Assembly (NCBI RefSeq): GCF_014884965.1
Contig: NZ_JABTBO010000013.1
Location: 1 to 59,073, forward strand
Origin: Spirabiliibacterium mucosae
GTDB lineage: Bacteria > Pseudomonadota > Gammaproteobacteria > Enterobacterales > Pasteurellaceae
Direction: 5' to 3'
DNA: 59,073 nucleotides
Positions 1 through 6,549 of the stretch are shown one piece after another (the first letter of the stretch is position 1; each line of letters opens with the position of its first letter). Position numbers and translations under genes: made by a program. The notes below the pieces were generated by a model. It made no database searches. It worked only from the letters and a program-made list of their open reading frames with translations, and was not told where the DNA came from.

Positions 1-57
1 CTTGAAAATCATCATCCTAATTATCCTTTTACTGTTGGCTATGCCTGCATTCTAGGA
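1..57 (+). CDS. 3' end of a prophage gene cut by the window edge
   Basis: The first frame is open from the first base to a TAA at 55-57 and reads 18 residues ending in YACILG. It is followed directly by a 9-bp stem hairpin, as expected at the end of a gene. I do not recognise the product. The fragment is too short to exclude a chance open frame. Confidence 0.25.
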
Positions 58-64
58 TAATTCC

Positions 65-88
65 ATCGGGGAGCTGCAACTCCCCGAT
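65..88 (+). terminator. Hairpin after the left-edge gene
   Basis: The arms ATCGGGGAG and CTCCCCGAT form a perfect 9-bp stem around a 6-base loop. No T-run follows on the + strand, so this may be an RNA-stabilising hairpin or a weak terminator. Confidence 0.45.
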
Positions 89-133
89 GACTCCACTATA
101 AATCACTCACAACCAAAAAGCAAGGTGGCAATC

Positions 134-352
134 ATGGCAAACGCACAAACAGAACACAGCAAAAAATTACGGGCAAAAACAGCAGCCGCGCACAATAAAG
201 CGTTGCTCGCCAGTGGCAAAGTTAAGCGCATTTTGCTTCAGCTTGACGCAAATGTGGCCGCTGAATTTGACGCTATTGTCTCGGAGCTGAATGTCAGTCG
301 CCCGCAAGCACTCAAAGCCCTTTGTGAGCTTTACCGGCAACAGCAACAATAA
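134..352 (+). CDS. Small ribbon-helix-helix-like prophage protein
   Basis: This gene codes for 72 residues from ATG at 134, preceded by AAGGTGG at 122-128 as ribosome binding site. The N-terminal third is basic (SKKLRAKTAAAHNK). Residues from about 30 on read as a short strand (KRILLQLD) and two helices ending in LKALCELYRQQQQ, the order of a ribbon-helix-helix DNA-binding domain. Small RHH proteins are common phage and plasmid regulators, so a repressor role is likely but inferred. It is a lone gene between two terminators. Its last 30 bases and its terminator are duplicated about 418 bp downstream. Confidence 0.6.
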   Translation: MANAQTEHSKKLRAKTAAAHNKALLASGKVKRILLQLDANVAAEFDAIVSELNVSRPQALKALCELYRQQQQ

Positions 353-373
353 AAAAACCGCCCGAGGGCGGTT
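323..373 (+). repeat. 51-bp direct repeat, copy 1
   Basis: This is the 3' end of the RHH gene plus its terminator. A near-identical stretch lies at 741-791, with matching TGTGAGCTTTACCG, CAGCAACAA and the ACCGCCC hairpin. The two copies bracket a small transcription unit. Confidence 0.75.
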
Positions 374-378
374 TTTAT
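352..378 (+). terminator. Rho-independent terminator of the RHH gene
   Basis: The stem AACCGCCC/GGGCGGTT with a GA loop is followed by TTTTATT, right after the stop codon at 350-352. Confidence 0.85.
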
Positions 379-431
379 TGTGAAATCTAAAATCACAAGA
401 ACGGCAACTAGAAAAATCATATTAACTCTTT

Positions 432-437
432 TATAAT
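432..437 (+). promoter_or_regulatory. Candidate -10 box of the small cassette
   Basis: A perfect TATAAT lies about 40 bp upstream of the first small reading frame. I see no good -35 at the right distance, so an activator or a weak promoter is possible. A small hairpin (CCTAAC/GTTAGG) lies between it and the AGGGAGGTGG ribosome binding site. Confidence 0.4.
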
Positions 438-477
438 TTCCAGCAACCTAACGTTTTGTTAGGGAGGTGGTAACTTG

Positions 478-549
478 ATGCCGCCAACCTGGTCCGTTGA
501 GGGCAACTTGTTACTTATGAGAAATCATAATAACAAAGAGACAATATGA
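478..549 (+). CDS. 23-residue leader-type peptide overlapping the next gene
   Basis: The frame starts at ATG 478 after an unusually strong ribosome binding site (GGGAGGTGG at about 462-470). It reads MPPTWSVEGNLLL and ends at TGA 547-549, overlapping the ATG at 546 of the next frame. This arrangement allows translational coupling. It resembles the mok leader of hok/sok loci, although the peptide itself is not one I recognise. The surrounding RNA can pair GTAAC (471-475) with GTTAC downstream, so the leader may be structured. Confidence 0.4.
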   Translation: MPPTWSVEGNLLLMRNHNNKETI

Positions 550-668
550 TGAAAAAATTGTCGTTATATGCGTTTCTTGGTTGTCTAGTCTTGACGGTAA
601 ATACAAAAATATTTCAGGTTGATGTATTAAGCGTCTGGCTAGACATCAAGGTAAATGTAACACTGTAA
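546..668 (+). CDS. Small hydrophobic membrane peptide, toxin-like
   Basis: This frame codes for 40 residues from ATG at 546 (39 from the next ATG at 549). It begins MMKKLSLYAFLGCLVL, a short basic end followed by one hydrophobic segment, then a polar tail ending in KVNVTL. Its start overlaps the stop of the leader peptide, and the transcript ends in a strong terminator seven bases later. Size, single membrane segment and coupled leader match type I toxins of the Hok class by layout. Sequence similarity to Hok is not evident. It could also be a phage membrane peptide of other function. Confidence 0.4.
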   Translation: MMKKLSLYAFLGCLVLTVNTKIFQVDVLSVWLDIKVNVTL

Positions 669-675
669 TCAGTTC

Positions 676-700
676 GAGGGGCTTTTGCCCCTCTTTTTTT
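676..700 (+). terminator. Terminator of the small cassette
   Basis: The stem GAGGGGC/GCCCCTC with a TTTT loop is followed by seven T. Confidence 0.9.
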
Positions 701-740
701 ATTATATATAGCCAACGGCTAACAGATCAAGCGGTTTTAA

Positions 741-791
741 TGTGAGCTTTACCGACCACAGCAACAAAAAAAACCGCCCGCAGGCGGTTTT
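741..791 (+). repeat. 51-bp direct repeat, copy 2 with terminator
   Basis: This is a second copy of the 323-373 repeat. Its hairpin AAACCGCC-CGCA-GGCGGTTT (771-790) has an A-run before it and a T-run after it. It can therefore terminate transcription both rightward and leftward, where the early operon ends with its stop at 800. Confidence 0.75.
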
Positions 792-799
792 TTTGGGGG

Positions 800-1267
800 T
801 TAAATATCTTCCACCGTGTAATTTAACAGGGCTTTGGCCATCGCTAGCGCGCCTTCTTCTGTCGTGAATACCAACCCACGCTCAACTAAATTAACATCGG
901 CTGGGTCATTCTTACTCAAAATTCTTGAAGTAACCATGTGGCTGGAGCTGTAATACACAAAATAGTAAGGGCGTGTTTCGTCCCATTCATCAATGGTCAC
1001 ACAGTGTGGCACTTTAACGCCATTAATGTAGCGAATTTGCTCTTTCCACATGCCTGCAATTGAGTGTTCCCTATACCCCATTGTAGAAATGCCCGCCTTA
1101 GTCCACGCAATTGAGTATTCAACACCTTTATAAATATAAAATCCAACAAAGCAATCCACATGTGCGTTTCTTGTGCCTTTTAACTCCCTCAAAATATAGG
1201 CCTTAGATCCATCTCTTAGTTTAATTGGCTCACCAGCCAAAGCTTTATCTAAATCAAATTTTTTCAT
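800..1267 (-). CDS. Prophage early-operon protein of unknown function
   Basis: This gene codes for 155 residues. I chose the start MKKFDLDKALAG at 1267 rather than a GTG four codons upstream. The middle is rich in aromatic residues (PYYFVYYSSSHM). A Leu/Ala-rich helix near the C-terminus (EGALAMAKALLNY) is of a kind seen in small single-domain phage proteins. No transmembrane segment is visible. It is the last gene of the leftward operon and overlaps the membrane protein gene upstream of it. I do not recognise the family. Confidence 0.65.
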   Translation of the reverse strand: MKKFDLDKALAGEPIKLRDGSKAYILRELKGTRNAHVDCFVGFYIYKGVEYSIAWTKAGISTMGYREHSIAGMWKEQIRYINGVKVPHCVTIDEWDETRPYYFVYYSSSHMVTSRILSKNDPADVNLVERGLVFTTEEGALAMAKALLNYTVEDI

Positions 1268-1436
1268 TGTTACCCCCAAAAATCAAAAAAAGTATAAAAC
1301 TAAAGCCCACGATTAGCGCCACATAGCGCAGCACGCGTTCGTCTGACAGCACCACGGCCAGCACGAGCAACACGGTGGTGATGCCGTAGCCAATGCCCTT
1401 GAGCAGTAGCCAGCCTTTATACAAGAGATCCAGCAT
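1254..1436 (-). CDS. Small two-segment membrane protein of the prophage
   Basis: This gene codes for 60 residues. It starts at MLDLLYKGWLLL (1436), preceded by GAGGAGGAG as ribosome binding site. Two hydrophobic stretches (about residues 7-30 and 38-53) are separated by a charged turn (SDERVLR), so it should sit in the inner membrane as a hairpin. It overlaps the 3' end of the 54-residue gene before it and the 5' end of the gene after it, as in a tightly packed phage operon. Function unknown. Confidence 0.65.
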   Translation of the reverse strand: MLDLLYKGWLLLKGIGYGITTVLLVLAVVLSDERVLRYVALIVGFSFILFLIFGGNNEKI

Positions 1437-1581
1437 TGGCTTTCTCCTCCTCAATTGGGTGGGCGTTGCGGGGTGCGTCTAGCACCGGTGCGTCACCTTT
1501 CGGCAATTGTGCCAGCCAGTGGGCGATGCACTCAGCGGGGCTTTGTGGGTTGCAAAGTGCGGTTGTTAATTCGTCAAGCAT
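1417..1581 (-). CDS. 54-residue prophage protein
   Basis: The frame starts at ATG 1581 (MLDELTTALCNPQSP) inside the 3' end of the methylase gene and ends at TAA 1417. It fills the only gap between the methylase and the membrane protein in this operon. The ribosome binding site of the next gene (GAGGAGGAG) lies within its coding sequence. The text ends in a Glu-rich stretch (HPIEEEKANAGSLV). A DNA uptake signal encodes TALC near its start. Function unknown. Confidence 0.55.
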   Translation of the reverse strand: MLDELTTALCNPQSPAECIAHWLAQLPKGDAPVLDAPRNAHPIEEEKANAGSLV

Positions 1582-2095
1582 TGATCAGCTCCTTGAGTGG
1601 TATGTAGTGGGTGACTTGTCCGTCTAGCCACGGCTTGTGGCTGTCGTTGTAAAAGCAGGCGATCAGCTGCGGGCGGTTGTTGCGGCGTATAGCTTTCCCC
1701 GTGCGGTAATCCAAAAACGCCACGCGCCCTTGGGTGATGAAAAAGATCTCTTGCGCGTGCTCGGCGATTAAATTAAACCAGCGTGTGCTGGTGTCTGCAT
1801 TGAGCAGCACGGCCACGTTGCAATCCTCTTCATCTCGGGCGCGGATTGCACGCTCCACGAATGGCAGCGGTTTTGAATAGGGTGGGTTCATAAACACCGC
1901 ACGATTGCGCCCCCACTCGGTGGCCAGCGTGTTTTGCTGTTCGGTGATAAATTGACTGCACTTTGTGTTTTGCGCGTTGGCGCAGGCATCAAGCTCAAAA
2001 CGCAGTGATGTGATGCGCTCAATGCCCTTGAATACATCACGCGGAGTGGACCAATAGTCTTTGGGTTTGAGTTTTATTGATTTTCCGGCTTTCAT
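1574..2095 (-). CDS. Phage Dam-like adenine-N6 methyltransferase
   Basis: This gene codes for 173 residues and transfers a methyl group from SAM to adenine in DNA. The catalytic motif NPPY is visible at about residues 71-74 (FMNPPYSKPL). The opening YWSTPRDVFKGIER and the ELDACAN motif are typical of the short phage Dam family (PF05869). In P2-like phages such genes protect phage DNA or alter host methylation. It lies directly downstream of the replication gene and is read in the same direction. It overlaps the next small gene by eight bases. Confidence 0.85.
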   Translation of the reverse strand: MKAGKSIKLKPKDYWSTPRDVFKGIERITSLRFELDACANAQNTKCSQFITEQQNTLATEWGRNRAVFMNPPYSKPLPFVERAIRARDEEDCNVAVLLNADTSTRWFNLIAEHAQEIFFITQGRVAFLDYRTGKAIRRNNRPQLIACFYNDSHKPWLDGQVTHYIPLKELINA

Positions 2096-2126
2096 ATTTT
2101 CTCCTGGCGTATGAAATTTAGATAAT

Positions 2127-4160
2127 TCAATCCCGTTGGCGGTCGTGCCGCTCGGTGATCAGCATGTTATGTTTGAGCGTGACGCTCTCGAATTGGGTTA
2201 AATAAAGCCTTTTGCCGCTCAAAATATGCTCAACGTGGTGGTCAGTCACTTTAAACATCAGCCGTTTTAGCTCATTTTTTATACTTTGCTTAAAATCTGT
2301 ACTATTACAGTTACTGACACAAGTCCAAGGGCGCGCAAGCGCGCCAATGTCGGTGGCGCTATCCCGCTCTGTGCGTGGGTTCGGGCGTTTTTTGATAGTC
2401 CACTTTTTCTTTCTTGTTTTGATAAAATCGCCCAGGGCGGCACAGATGTTTTTGGCGATGCCCACAATGCGTTTTTGTGGCTGGCCATATTTGTTGGTGC
2501 TGGTGGTTTCGTAGTGCAACTTGATCAGGCGATCAGCACGGGGTGCACCCGCGCCGCCTTGTTTGTCGATGTACCACGCATAGTCACTTAGATCGGCGCC
2601 AAACCACGTGTCTTTGATCGCTTTGTCTTTGATTTCGCCTTCCACTAAGCGGCGCAATTCACGCCAAATGCTGACACCGGGGTCGCCATAAAATTGAAAT
2701 TGGCGAATGTTCCACAAGCTCGCCCACGCACGTGAGCGGCTGGCGTTTTCGCGCAGGGGCATATCGTCCACTTCGTCGGATGTTTCGCCCTTGAGCGCGT
2801 AGCCGTCAATGTTTTTGGAGATGTATTTGGTGATGTAACCGGTGGCTGAACCTTTGGATTTATCGCAGTCTTCCACCTTCACGCGGTGCTCGGCTGCGCC
2901 TTTTTCGTCGCCGTCCACTTCCAGCCCTTTGCGGCGCAAGACTTCGGCCACTTCGTCGCGGCATTCTTGGCGCACAAACATCAGCATGTGCCAGTGCGGG
3001 GTGGCATCGTGGTGCGGTTCGGCGCAGCGCATACCAAAAAACTTGATTTTGCGCTGGGCAAAAATGGCGCGCACTTGCACCCACACTTTGTTTAAGTGGG
3101 CTTGTGTGTCGCGGGGGCTGGCACCGTTGTATTTCGGGTTAGGTGCACCATTGTGCAATTGGGCGTGGAATGATGACGGGGCGGTGAGCGTCACAAACAG
3201 TGCGTGCCACCCGTTGTGCTCCGCCCATGTTTCAAGGCCGTTGAGGCGCGTCATCAATTCTTGACGGCGCAAGGCTGGGTTTGAATTGGATTTTAAATAC
3301 ATATCCAACAGCTCCGCTTGGTCTTTCGGGTCGGCCACGTTTTCCAAAATCATGGCGCGCAGGAAGTCGTAATTTTTTTTCACTTGGGCTTTGTGCTCGG
3401 CAAAGGCGTTGTGTGACACATACGCGCTCGTGCGCTTTTGCACTTCACCGCAGGCGATGGCGATGTGCTCCACCATTCTTTTCTGTGTGGTGCGCATACG
3501 GCGTAGCCAGTATTTTGCATCCACCACTTGGCAAAGTGCGGTGTCGAGCTTTTCGCCCTTTAACCGGCGCAGGCCTTTTTTGCTTTTGGCGTTTTCCCAA
3601 TGTGCGATAGGAAAGCCAATGCTCACACAAAACTCACCGCACTTTTGATATAGCTCAATAAAGATCTCCCGCTCAAGTTCGGGGGTTAAGGTGTCAATTT
3701 CTTGGCTTTTGGCCACCATAAAGTCGGCTTGATTGCTTTCAATAATGCTGGCTACGGTGCGGGCGTAGTCTTCCAACAATGCGGGTGGGATTAAATAAAA
3801 TGGTTGTTTGGCAAATTTGTTGATTTGCCGCTTAATGGCTGCGGTGTATTTGTGGGGTGCGTTTTCGTCAAAGTCAGGCTCGCGGTAATGCTGCATAGAA
3901 AATTGCGCCACGTGGCAATCGTATTGATTGAGCACACGATCCAGTCGATTAAACAGCACTTCACGCAGATAGGTGTTAGCCGCTTTGCGCTGTTTGTTGC
4001 CGCATTTAAACGCGATGGAGCCGTCGTTTTTCACGGCTTTGTAAGCATTCACATACAACTTGCGAAAGTGCTCGCGCTGGCGTTTGCGTGGCAGCTTGCA
4101 CAGCCATTTTTCAACTAAGTCGTAATCGTCGGCGTTGGTTTCAAACAACGCGATTTGCAT
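2127..4160 (-). CDS. Replication endonuclease, phage P2 GpA / HP1 Rep family
   Basis: This gene codes for 677 residues and should nick the phage origin to start rolling-circle replication. The HUH metal-binding motif is visible in the centre (PHWHMLMF, about residues 394-401). The paired catalytic tyrosines follow in YITKYISKN about 60 residues later, as in P2 protein A. The C-terminal part is basic (KTRKKKWTIKKRP). It is the largest gene of the early operon. In P2 the nick site lies within the A gene itself, so the origin may be inside this reading frame, though I could not locate it. Confidence in the family is high. Confidence 0.9.
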   Translation of the reverse strand: MQIALFETNADDYDLVEKWLCKLPRKRQREHFRKLYVNAYKAVKNDGSIAFKCGNKQRKAANTYLREVLFNRLDRVLNQYDCHVAQFSMQHYREPDFDENAPHKYTAAIKRQINKFAKQPFYLIPPALLEDYARTVASIIESNQADFMVAKSQEIDTLTPELEREIFIELYQKCGEFCVSIGFPIAHWENAKSKKGLRRLKGEKLDTALCQVVDAKYWLRRMRTTQKRMVEHIAIACGEVQKRTSAYVSHNAFAEHKAQVKKNYDFLRAMILENVADPKDQAELLDMYLKSNSNPALRRQELMTRLNGLETWAEHNGWHALFVTLTAPSSFHAQLHNGAPNPKYNGASPRDTQAHLNKVWVQVRAIFAQRKIKFFGMRCAEPHHDATPHWHMLMFVRQECRDEVAEVLRRKGLEVDGDEKGAAEHRVKVEDCDKSKGSATGYITKYISKNIDGYALKGETSDEVDDMPLRENASRSRAWASLWNIRQFQFYGDPGVSIWRELRRLVEGEIKDKAIKDTWFGADLSDYAWYIDKQGGAGAPRADRLIKLHYETTSTNKYGQPQKRIVGIAKNICAALGDFIKTRKKKWTIKKRPNPRTERDSATDIGALARPWTCVSNCNSTDFKQSIKNELKRLMFKVTDHHVEHILSGKRLYLTQFESVTLKHNMLITERHDRQRD

Positions 4161-4267
4161 TTGGGTGGGTTTGGGTTGCGCTCAAAAAATGCTTCACGGC
4201 GAAAATCAACCGCCCTTGGTTGGGCGGTTTGTGTGTTGGCGGTGGCGTGGCTGACAGCGTGCATAGC

Positions 4268-4543
4268 TTACCACTCCATTGCGTGAATTTGGCCTAATTC
4301 GTTGCATATTCCTTTCAAGGCTGGCAAGGCTTGTGTAAGGTTTTCACGGTTCACTTCATTGCCATCAAGGTTAAGCTCACCAATCAGCAAAAACGAAAAG
4401 AACACGGATATTTTGTCAAACTCATAGCGCGTGCCAAAATCAAATGTGCCCGCGGCGTTAAGGTTGAGATGTGTCACCGCCACACGGTTGTTTTTCAGCT
4501 CCACTTTATAGCGGTTGTGCGCCAATTCAATAAAGTACTCCAT
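4268..4543 (-). CDS. Small prophage protein upstream of rep
   Basis: This gene codes for 91 residues and begins MEYFIELAHNRYKVELKN. Alternating hydrophobic residues suggest a beta-rich N-terminal half, and the second half reads as a helix (ENLTQALPALKGICNELG). It lies between the replication gene and another small gene in the same direction, with a 10-base gap upstream. I do not recognise it; an accessory replication or regulatory role is only a guess from position. The 107 bases between it and rep hold an imperfect GC-rich inverted repeat (ACCGCC/GGCGGT type). Confidence 0.55.
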   Translation of the reverse strand: MEYFIELAHNRYKVELKNNRVAVTHLNLNAAGTFDFGTRYEFDKISVFFSFLLIGELNLDGNEVNRENLTQALPALKGICNELGQIHAMEW

Positions 4544-4553
4544 AACGCCCCCA

Positions 4554-4763
4554 TTAATGTAACGTGGCGATGGCTTGGCTGACTAAACATTCAAGTGCGG
4601 CCAAATTGCGCTGCGCAAGGGCTGCTTGATGTTGCCAGTGTTGGCGCTCGACGTCGGTGGTGGCGCTGTGGGATAGCTCCACAAAAACGTCAAAGCTATC
4701 TTGCCAGTAGTAGAAATAATGGTTGACGGCGTTCACGTTGATATTTTTGGCTTGGATATTCAT
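4554..4763 (-). CDS. Small prophage protein
   Basis: This gene codes for 69 residues, MNIQAKNINVNAVNHYFYYW onward, predicted mostly helical. The C-terminal helix is rich in Ala and Leu (AALAQRNLAALECLVSQAI). Its start overlaps the stop of the upstream gene (ATGA type), showing it belongs to the same operon. No known motif is visible. Confidence 0.55.
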   Translation of the reverse strand: MNIQAKNINVNAVNHYFYYWQDSFDVFVELSHSATTDVERQHWQHQAALAQRNLAALECLVSQAIATLH

Positions 4764-5080
4764 TTCATTGCTCCCTTTTTTGGTTTTTCGGCATCACAAA
4801 TAAAATCTTTGATGGATACGGCATTGCCGTGGTTAAAAGCTTTGCTTAGCTTTCGAATGCGGCGAAAGGCGTAAGCCAGCTTTTGCCGTTGTTCGTAGTC
4901 GTATTTTGCAAAGTTTTCATATCGGGCCACGTCGGCAATCTTGCACAGGAATGTTTGATCTGATTTATCAAGGCGGTTGTAGTCCCGATTAACATAAAAC
5001 CGCGCGCCGCGTGTATATGTTCTCAATGCGCCCCAATCATTTTTGATGATGGTGGCGCTCGGTGATCTATCTTGCTGCAT
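4760..5080 (-). CDS. Basic prophage early protein
   Basis: This gene codes for 106 residues from MQQDRSPSATIIK at 5080. It is rich in Arg, Lys and Tyr (YEQRQKLAYAFRRIRKLSKAF), which would suit a nucleic-acid-binding protein. The start lies within the end of the upstream gene and the stop overlaps the next gene, so the three genes are coupled. I do not recognise the family. Confidence 0.6.
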   Translation of the reverse strand: MQQDRSPSATIIKNDWGALRTYTRGARFYVNRDYNRLDKSDQTFLCKIADVARYENFAKYDYEQRQKLAYAFRRIRKLSKAFNHGNAVSIKDFICDAEKPKKGAMK

Positions 5081-5681
5081 TGCCAACACCACGCTCTTTG
5101 CGGTATGCTTTCAGCCATATGCGATTTAGTTTTCGGCTTAACTTAAGGATTTGCCCCAATGACCGATCAGAACGATAAAACTGTTGAAGAACTTCAAAAA
5201 CAGCTGCTAGAACTTCAGGTGGCGCACTCGGCGCTTGAAACATTGACGGGGTGCTTGATTCGTGCTGCGGCGCGTCATTCGCCCGAGTTATTGAGTGCGT
5301 TTGAGCAAGAGGTTTATCAGCAAGTTGAGAAAGCTCAACAAACACATCAGCCAACAGCTGATTTCTTGGCGCATTACCTCGCATTTCTGACAAAAACGCA
5401 GGATTATGCTGAATAGCTTGTTTAAGATGCTTTTCAAGGTTAGCCAGTGGGCTGGCTGCGCGTTGTGATGATTGTTCGGCGTGTTGTATGTCAGTGAACA
5501 ATTGAGCAAAGCGTGCTAATTCAAGGCCTACTATTCGTGCTTGTTTCACAAGCTGTGATTGCCCGTATTGTTCGGTGTTTTGCATTTCAGTGAGTAATTG
5601 CGCAAAGCGTGCCAATTCAAGTCCGACTTTTCGAGCTTGTTTCACCAGCTGCGCGTGCTCGTATTGATTGATTGTTTTCAT
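5067..5681 (-). CDS. Prophage early protein with a 32-residue tandem repeat
   Basis: This gene codes for 204 residues, starting after the ribosome binding site AGGTGG. Residues about 10-40 and 42-72 are two copies of a helix-forming unit (LVKQAR-VGLELARFAQL). The DNA copies are 96 bp apart and differ mainly at synonymous positions, which supports translation of this strand. The C-terminal 30 residues are basic (KLSRKLNRIWLKAYRKER). A rightward reading frame (5159-5416) lies entirely antisense to its second half. The leader GGTGGAATATGAA is shared with the 39-residue gene at 6051-6170. Function unknown. Confidence 0.6.
   Translation of the reverse strand: MKTINQYEHAQLVKQARKVGLELARFAQLLTEMQNTEQYGQSQLVKQARIVGLELARFAQLFTDIQHAEQSSQRAASPLANLEKHLKQAIQHNPAFLSEMRGNAPRNQLLADVFVELSQLADKPLAQTHSITRANDAPQHESSTPSMFQAPSAPPEVLAAVFEVLQQFYRSDRSLGQILKLSRKLNRIWLKAYRKERGVGNAAR
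5159..5416 (+). CDS. Rightward small protein antisense to the early operon
   Basis: This frame codes for 85 residues: MTDQNDKTVEELQKQLLELQ, then helices with LTGCLIRAAARHSPELLSAF. The N-terminal heptad pattern suggests a coiled coil. The start follows ACTTAAGGATTTGCCCCA, a good ribosome binding site. The same ACTTAAGGATT stands before the second rightward gene at 5717. Its whole length is antisense to the gene at 5067-5681, so only one of the two may be expressed at a time. I do not recognise the family. Confidence 0.45.
   Translation: MTDQNDKTVEELQKQLLELQVAHSALETLTGCLIRAAARHSPELLSAFEQEVYQQVEKAQQTHQPTADFLAHYLAFLTKTQDYAE
5471..5662 (-). repeat. 96-bp imperfect tandem repeat inside the early protein
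   Basis: Two units (about 5471-5566 and 5567-5662) share AGCGTGCTAATTCAAG-like and GCTTGTTTCAC segments in register. The boundaries are approximate. Each unit encodes 32 residues on the minus strand. Confidence 0.7.
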
Positions 5682-5716
5682 ATTCCACCTCTAACTTGAT
5701 TACTTAAGGATTAACG

Positions 5717-6085
5717 ATGAAGTTGACGTCCCAACAAGAAAAAATGTTAAGTGCCACCGCATTGAATAGTGTTTGCATTGAAGCGCTTGCTTTACTGTCG
5801 TCAGAGCAAGGGCAGCTGCTTGAAAAAGATTTTCCCAATGTGATGTCAGAGTTAAGTTTTGACTTAACTGATAGCCGTCATCGTGCGCAGCTATCACAGA
5901 AAATGGCCTATGCTGAACGCGTACTCCGCCAACTCTCAAGCGTGCTAGACGATGAACAGATTGAACAGCTAAAGCAGTTGATGAACGAAAAACAAGCCCA
6001 ACTGAATGCCACGAAAGATCCATTTGATACATTGTGTCTCTCCCGTGAACTTAGCTATTTTTCAGCGGTGCTTGCTGATAGATAA
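5717..6085 (+). CDS. Rightward helical protein inside the leftward early operon
   Basis: This gene codes for 122 residues, MKLTSQQEKMLSATALN onward. It is almost wholly helical, with charged heptads near the C-terminus (DDEQIEQLKQLMNEKQAQL). It is preceded by ACTTAAGGATTAACG as ribosome binding site. It fills the gap between two leftward genes, so it is better supported than its antisense frames. A + strand terminator at 6183-6206 can end its transcript. The last 35 bases overlap the 39-residue leftward gene. Function unknown; an antisense-arranged regulator of the early operon is conceivable. Confidence 0.6.
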   Translation: MKLTSQQEKMLSATALNSVCIEALALLSSEQGQLLEKDFPNVMSELSFDLTDSRHRAQLSQKMAYAERVLRQLSSVLDDEQIEQLKQLMNEKQAQLNATKDPFDTLCLSRELSYFSAVLADR

Positions 6086-6170
6086 TTTGTTTCAGATAGG
6101 CATAATTTTTTGTAGCAGTTTCTTTCCATTTGTCAGAAAGATAACGCGATGTTTTGATACGATTGTTCAT
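6051..6170 (-). CDS. 39-residue prophage early peptide
   Basis: The frame runs from ATG 6170 (MNNRIKTSRYLSDKWKE) to TAA 6051. It follows GGGGGTGGAAT, a strong ribosome binding site in the same leader (GGTGGAATATGAA) as the gene at 5681. The peptide is basic and helical. It is the first small gene after cox. Its 3' end overlaps the rightward gene. No family recognised. Confidence 0.45.
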   Translation of the reverse strand: MNNRIKTSRYLSDKWKETATKNYAYLKQIIYQQAPLKNS

Positions 6171-6182
6171 ATTCCACCCCCG

Positions 6183-6206
6183 ACCGCACTTTGTGCGGTT
6201 TTTTTG
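6183..6206 (+). terminator. Uptake-signal hairpin terminator, + strand
   Basis: The stem ACCGCAC/GTGCGGT with a TTT loop is followed by seven T on the + strand only. It fits the end of the rightward unit (5159-6085) and lies just past the stop of cox on the other strand. Confidence 0.7.
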
Positions 6207-6425
6207 TTAGTTGATGACTTTGAATTGTTCAATGATGTTGATGGCATCTTCTTCTTTTACCCAGAATTTGCTGCCACCTGGCAAGCGAAAGGCAGGGATT
6301 ACGCCTTTTTTGATAAGTCGCAGTAATTTTCTGTAATGCAGCCCCGTGGTGTTGGAAAGCTCTCGCACGGTGAGATAGGTCGGCTTGTGCTGTACATTTG
6401 TACACATTGCGTTATTTAGGCTCAT
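6207..6425 (-). CDS. cox: Cox-like excisionase/regulator
   Basis: This gene codes for 72 residues and is the first gene of the leftward early operon. The segment YLTVRELSNTTGLHYRKLLRLIKKG is a winged helix-turn-helix of the MerR/excisionase type, with the second half RLPGGSKFWVKEED as wing. In HP1 and P2 the Cox protein directs excision by the integrase and represses the lysogeny promoter. Position, divergent from the repressor gene, is the same as in HP1. An in-frame ATG at codon 7 (MCTNVQHK) is an alternative start. Confidence 0.75.
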   Translation of the reverse strand: MSLNNAMCTNVQHKPTYLTVRELSNTTGLHYRKLLRLIKKGVIPAFRLPGGSKFWVKEEDAINIIEQFKVIN

Positions 6426-6549
6426 AATGTACTCTCTTAAAAAACGTGTATTTTTGTGTCTTCTTGTGTTTTATTGTGGTCTTTTTTGACCGTGATCTAT
6501 GATAGATCGTCAAAAACGACTTGTAAATAATTTTTTGTGGTCTTTTTGT
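6426..6549. promoter_or_regulatory. Divergent operator/promoter region of cox and the repressor
   Basis: The region holds two direct copies of TTGTGGTCTTTTT (6474-6486 and 6535-6547). Between them is an imperfect palindrome with outer arms TTTTGAC (6484-6490) and GTCAAAA (6509-6515) and inner arms ATCTA/TAGAT. These are likely repressor or Cox binding sites controlling both promoters. The assignment to a given protein is inference. Confidence 0.6.

Noticed and set aside
2212-3648. Several rightward open frames of 60-140 codons inside the replication gene
   Set aside because: They are antisense to a well-supported GpA-type gene, have no ribosome binding sites and no family-like text.
5700-6032. 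Leftward 110-codon frame opposite the rightward gene at 5717-6085
   Set aside because: Its composition is erratic and it lacks a ribosome binding site, while the opposite strand has a good one plus a downstream terminator.
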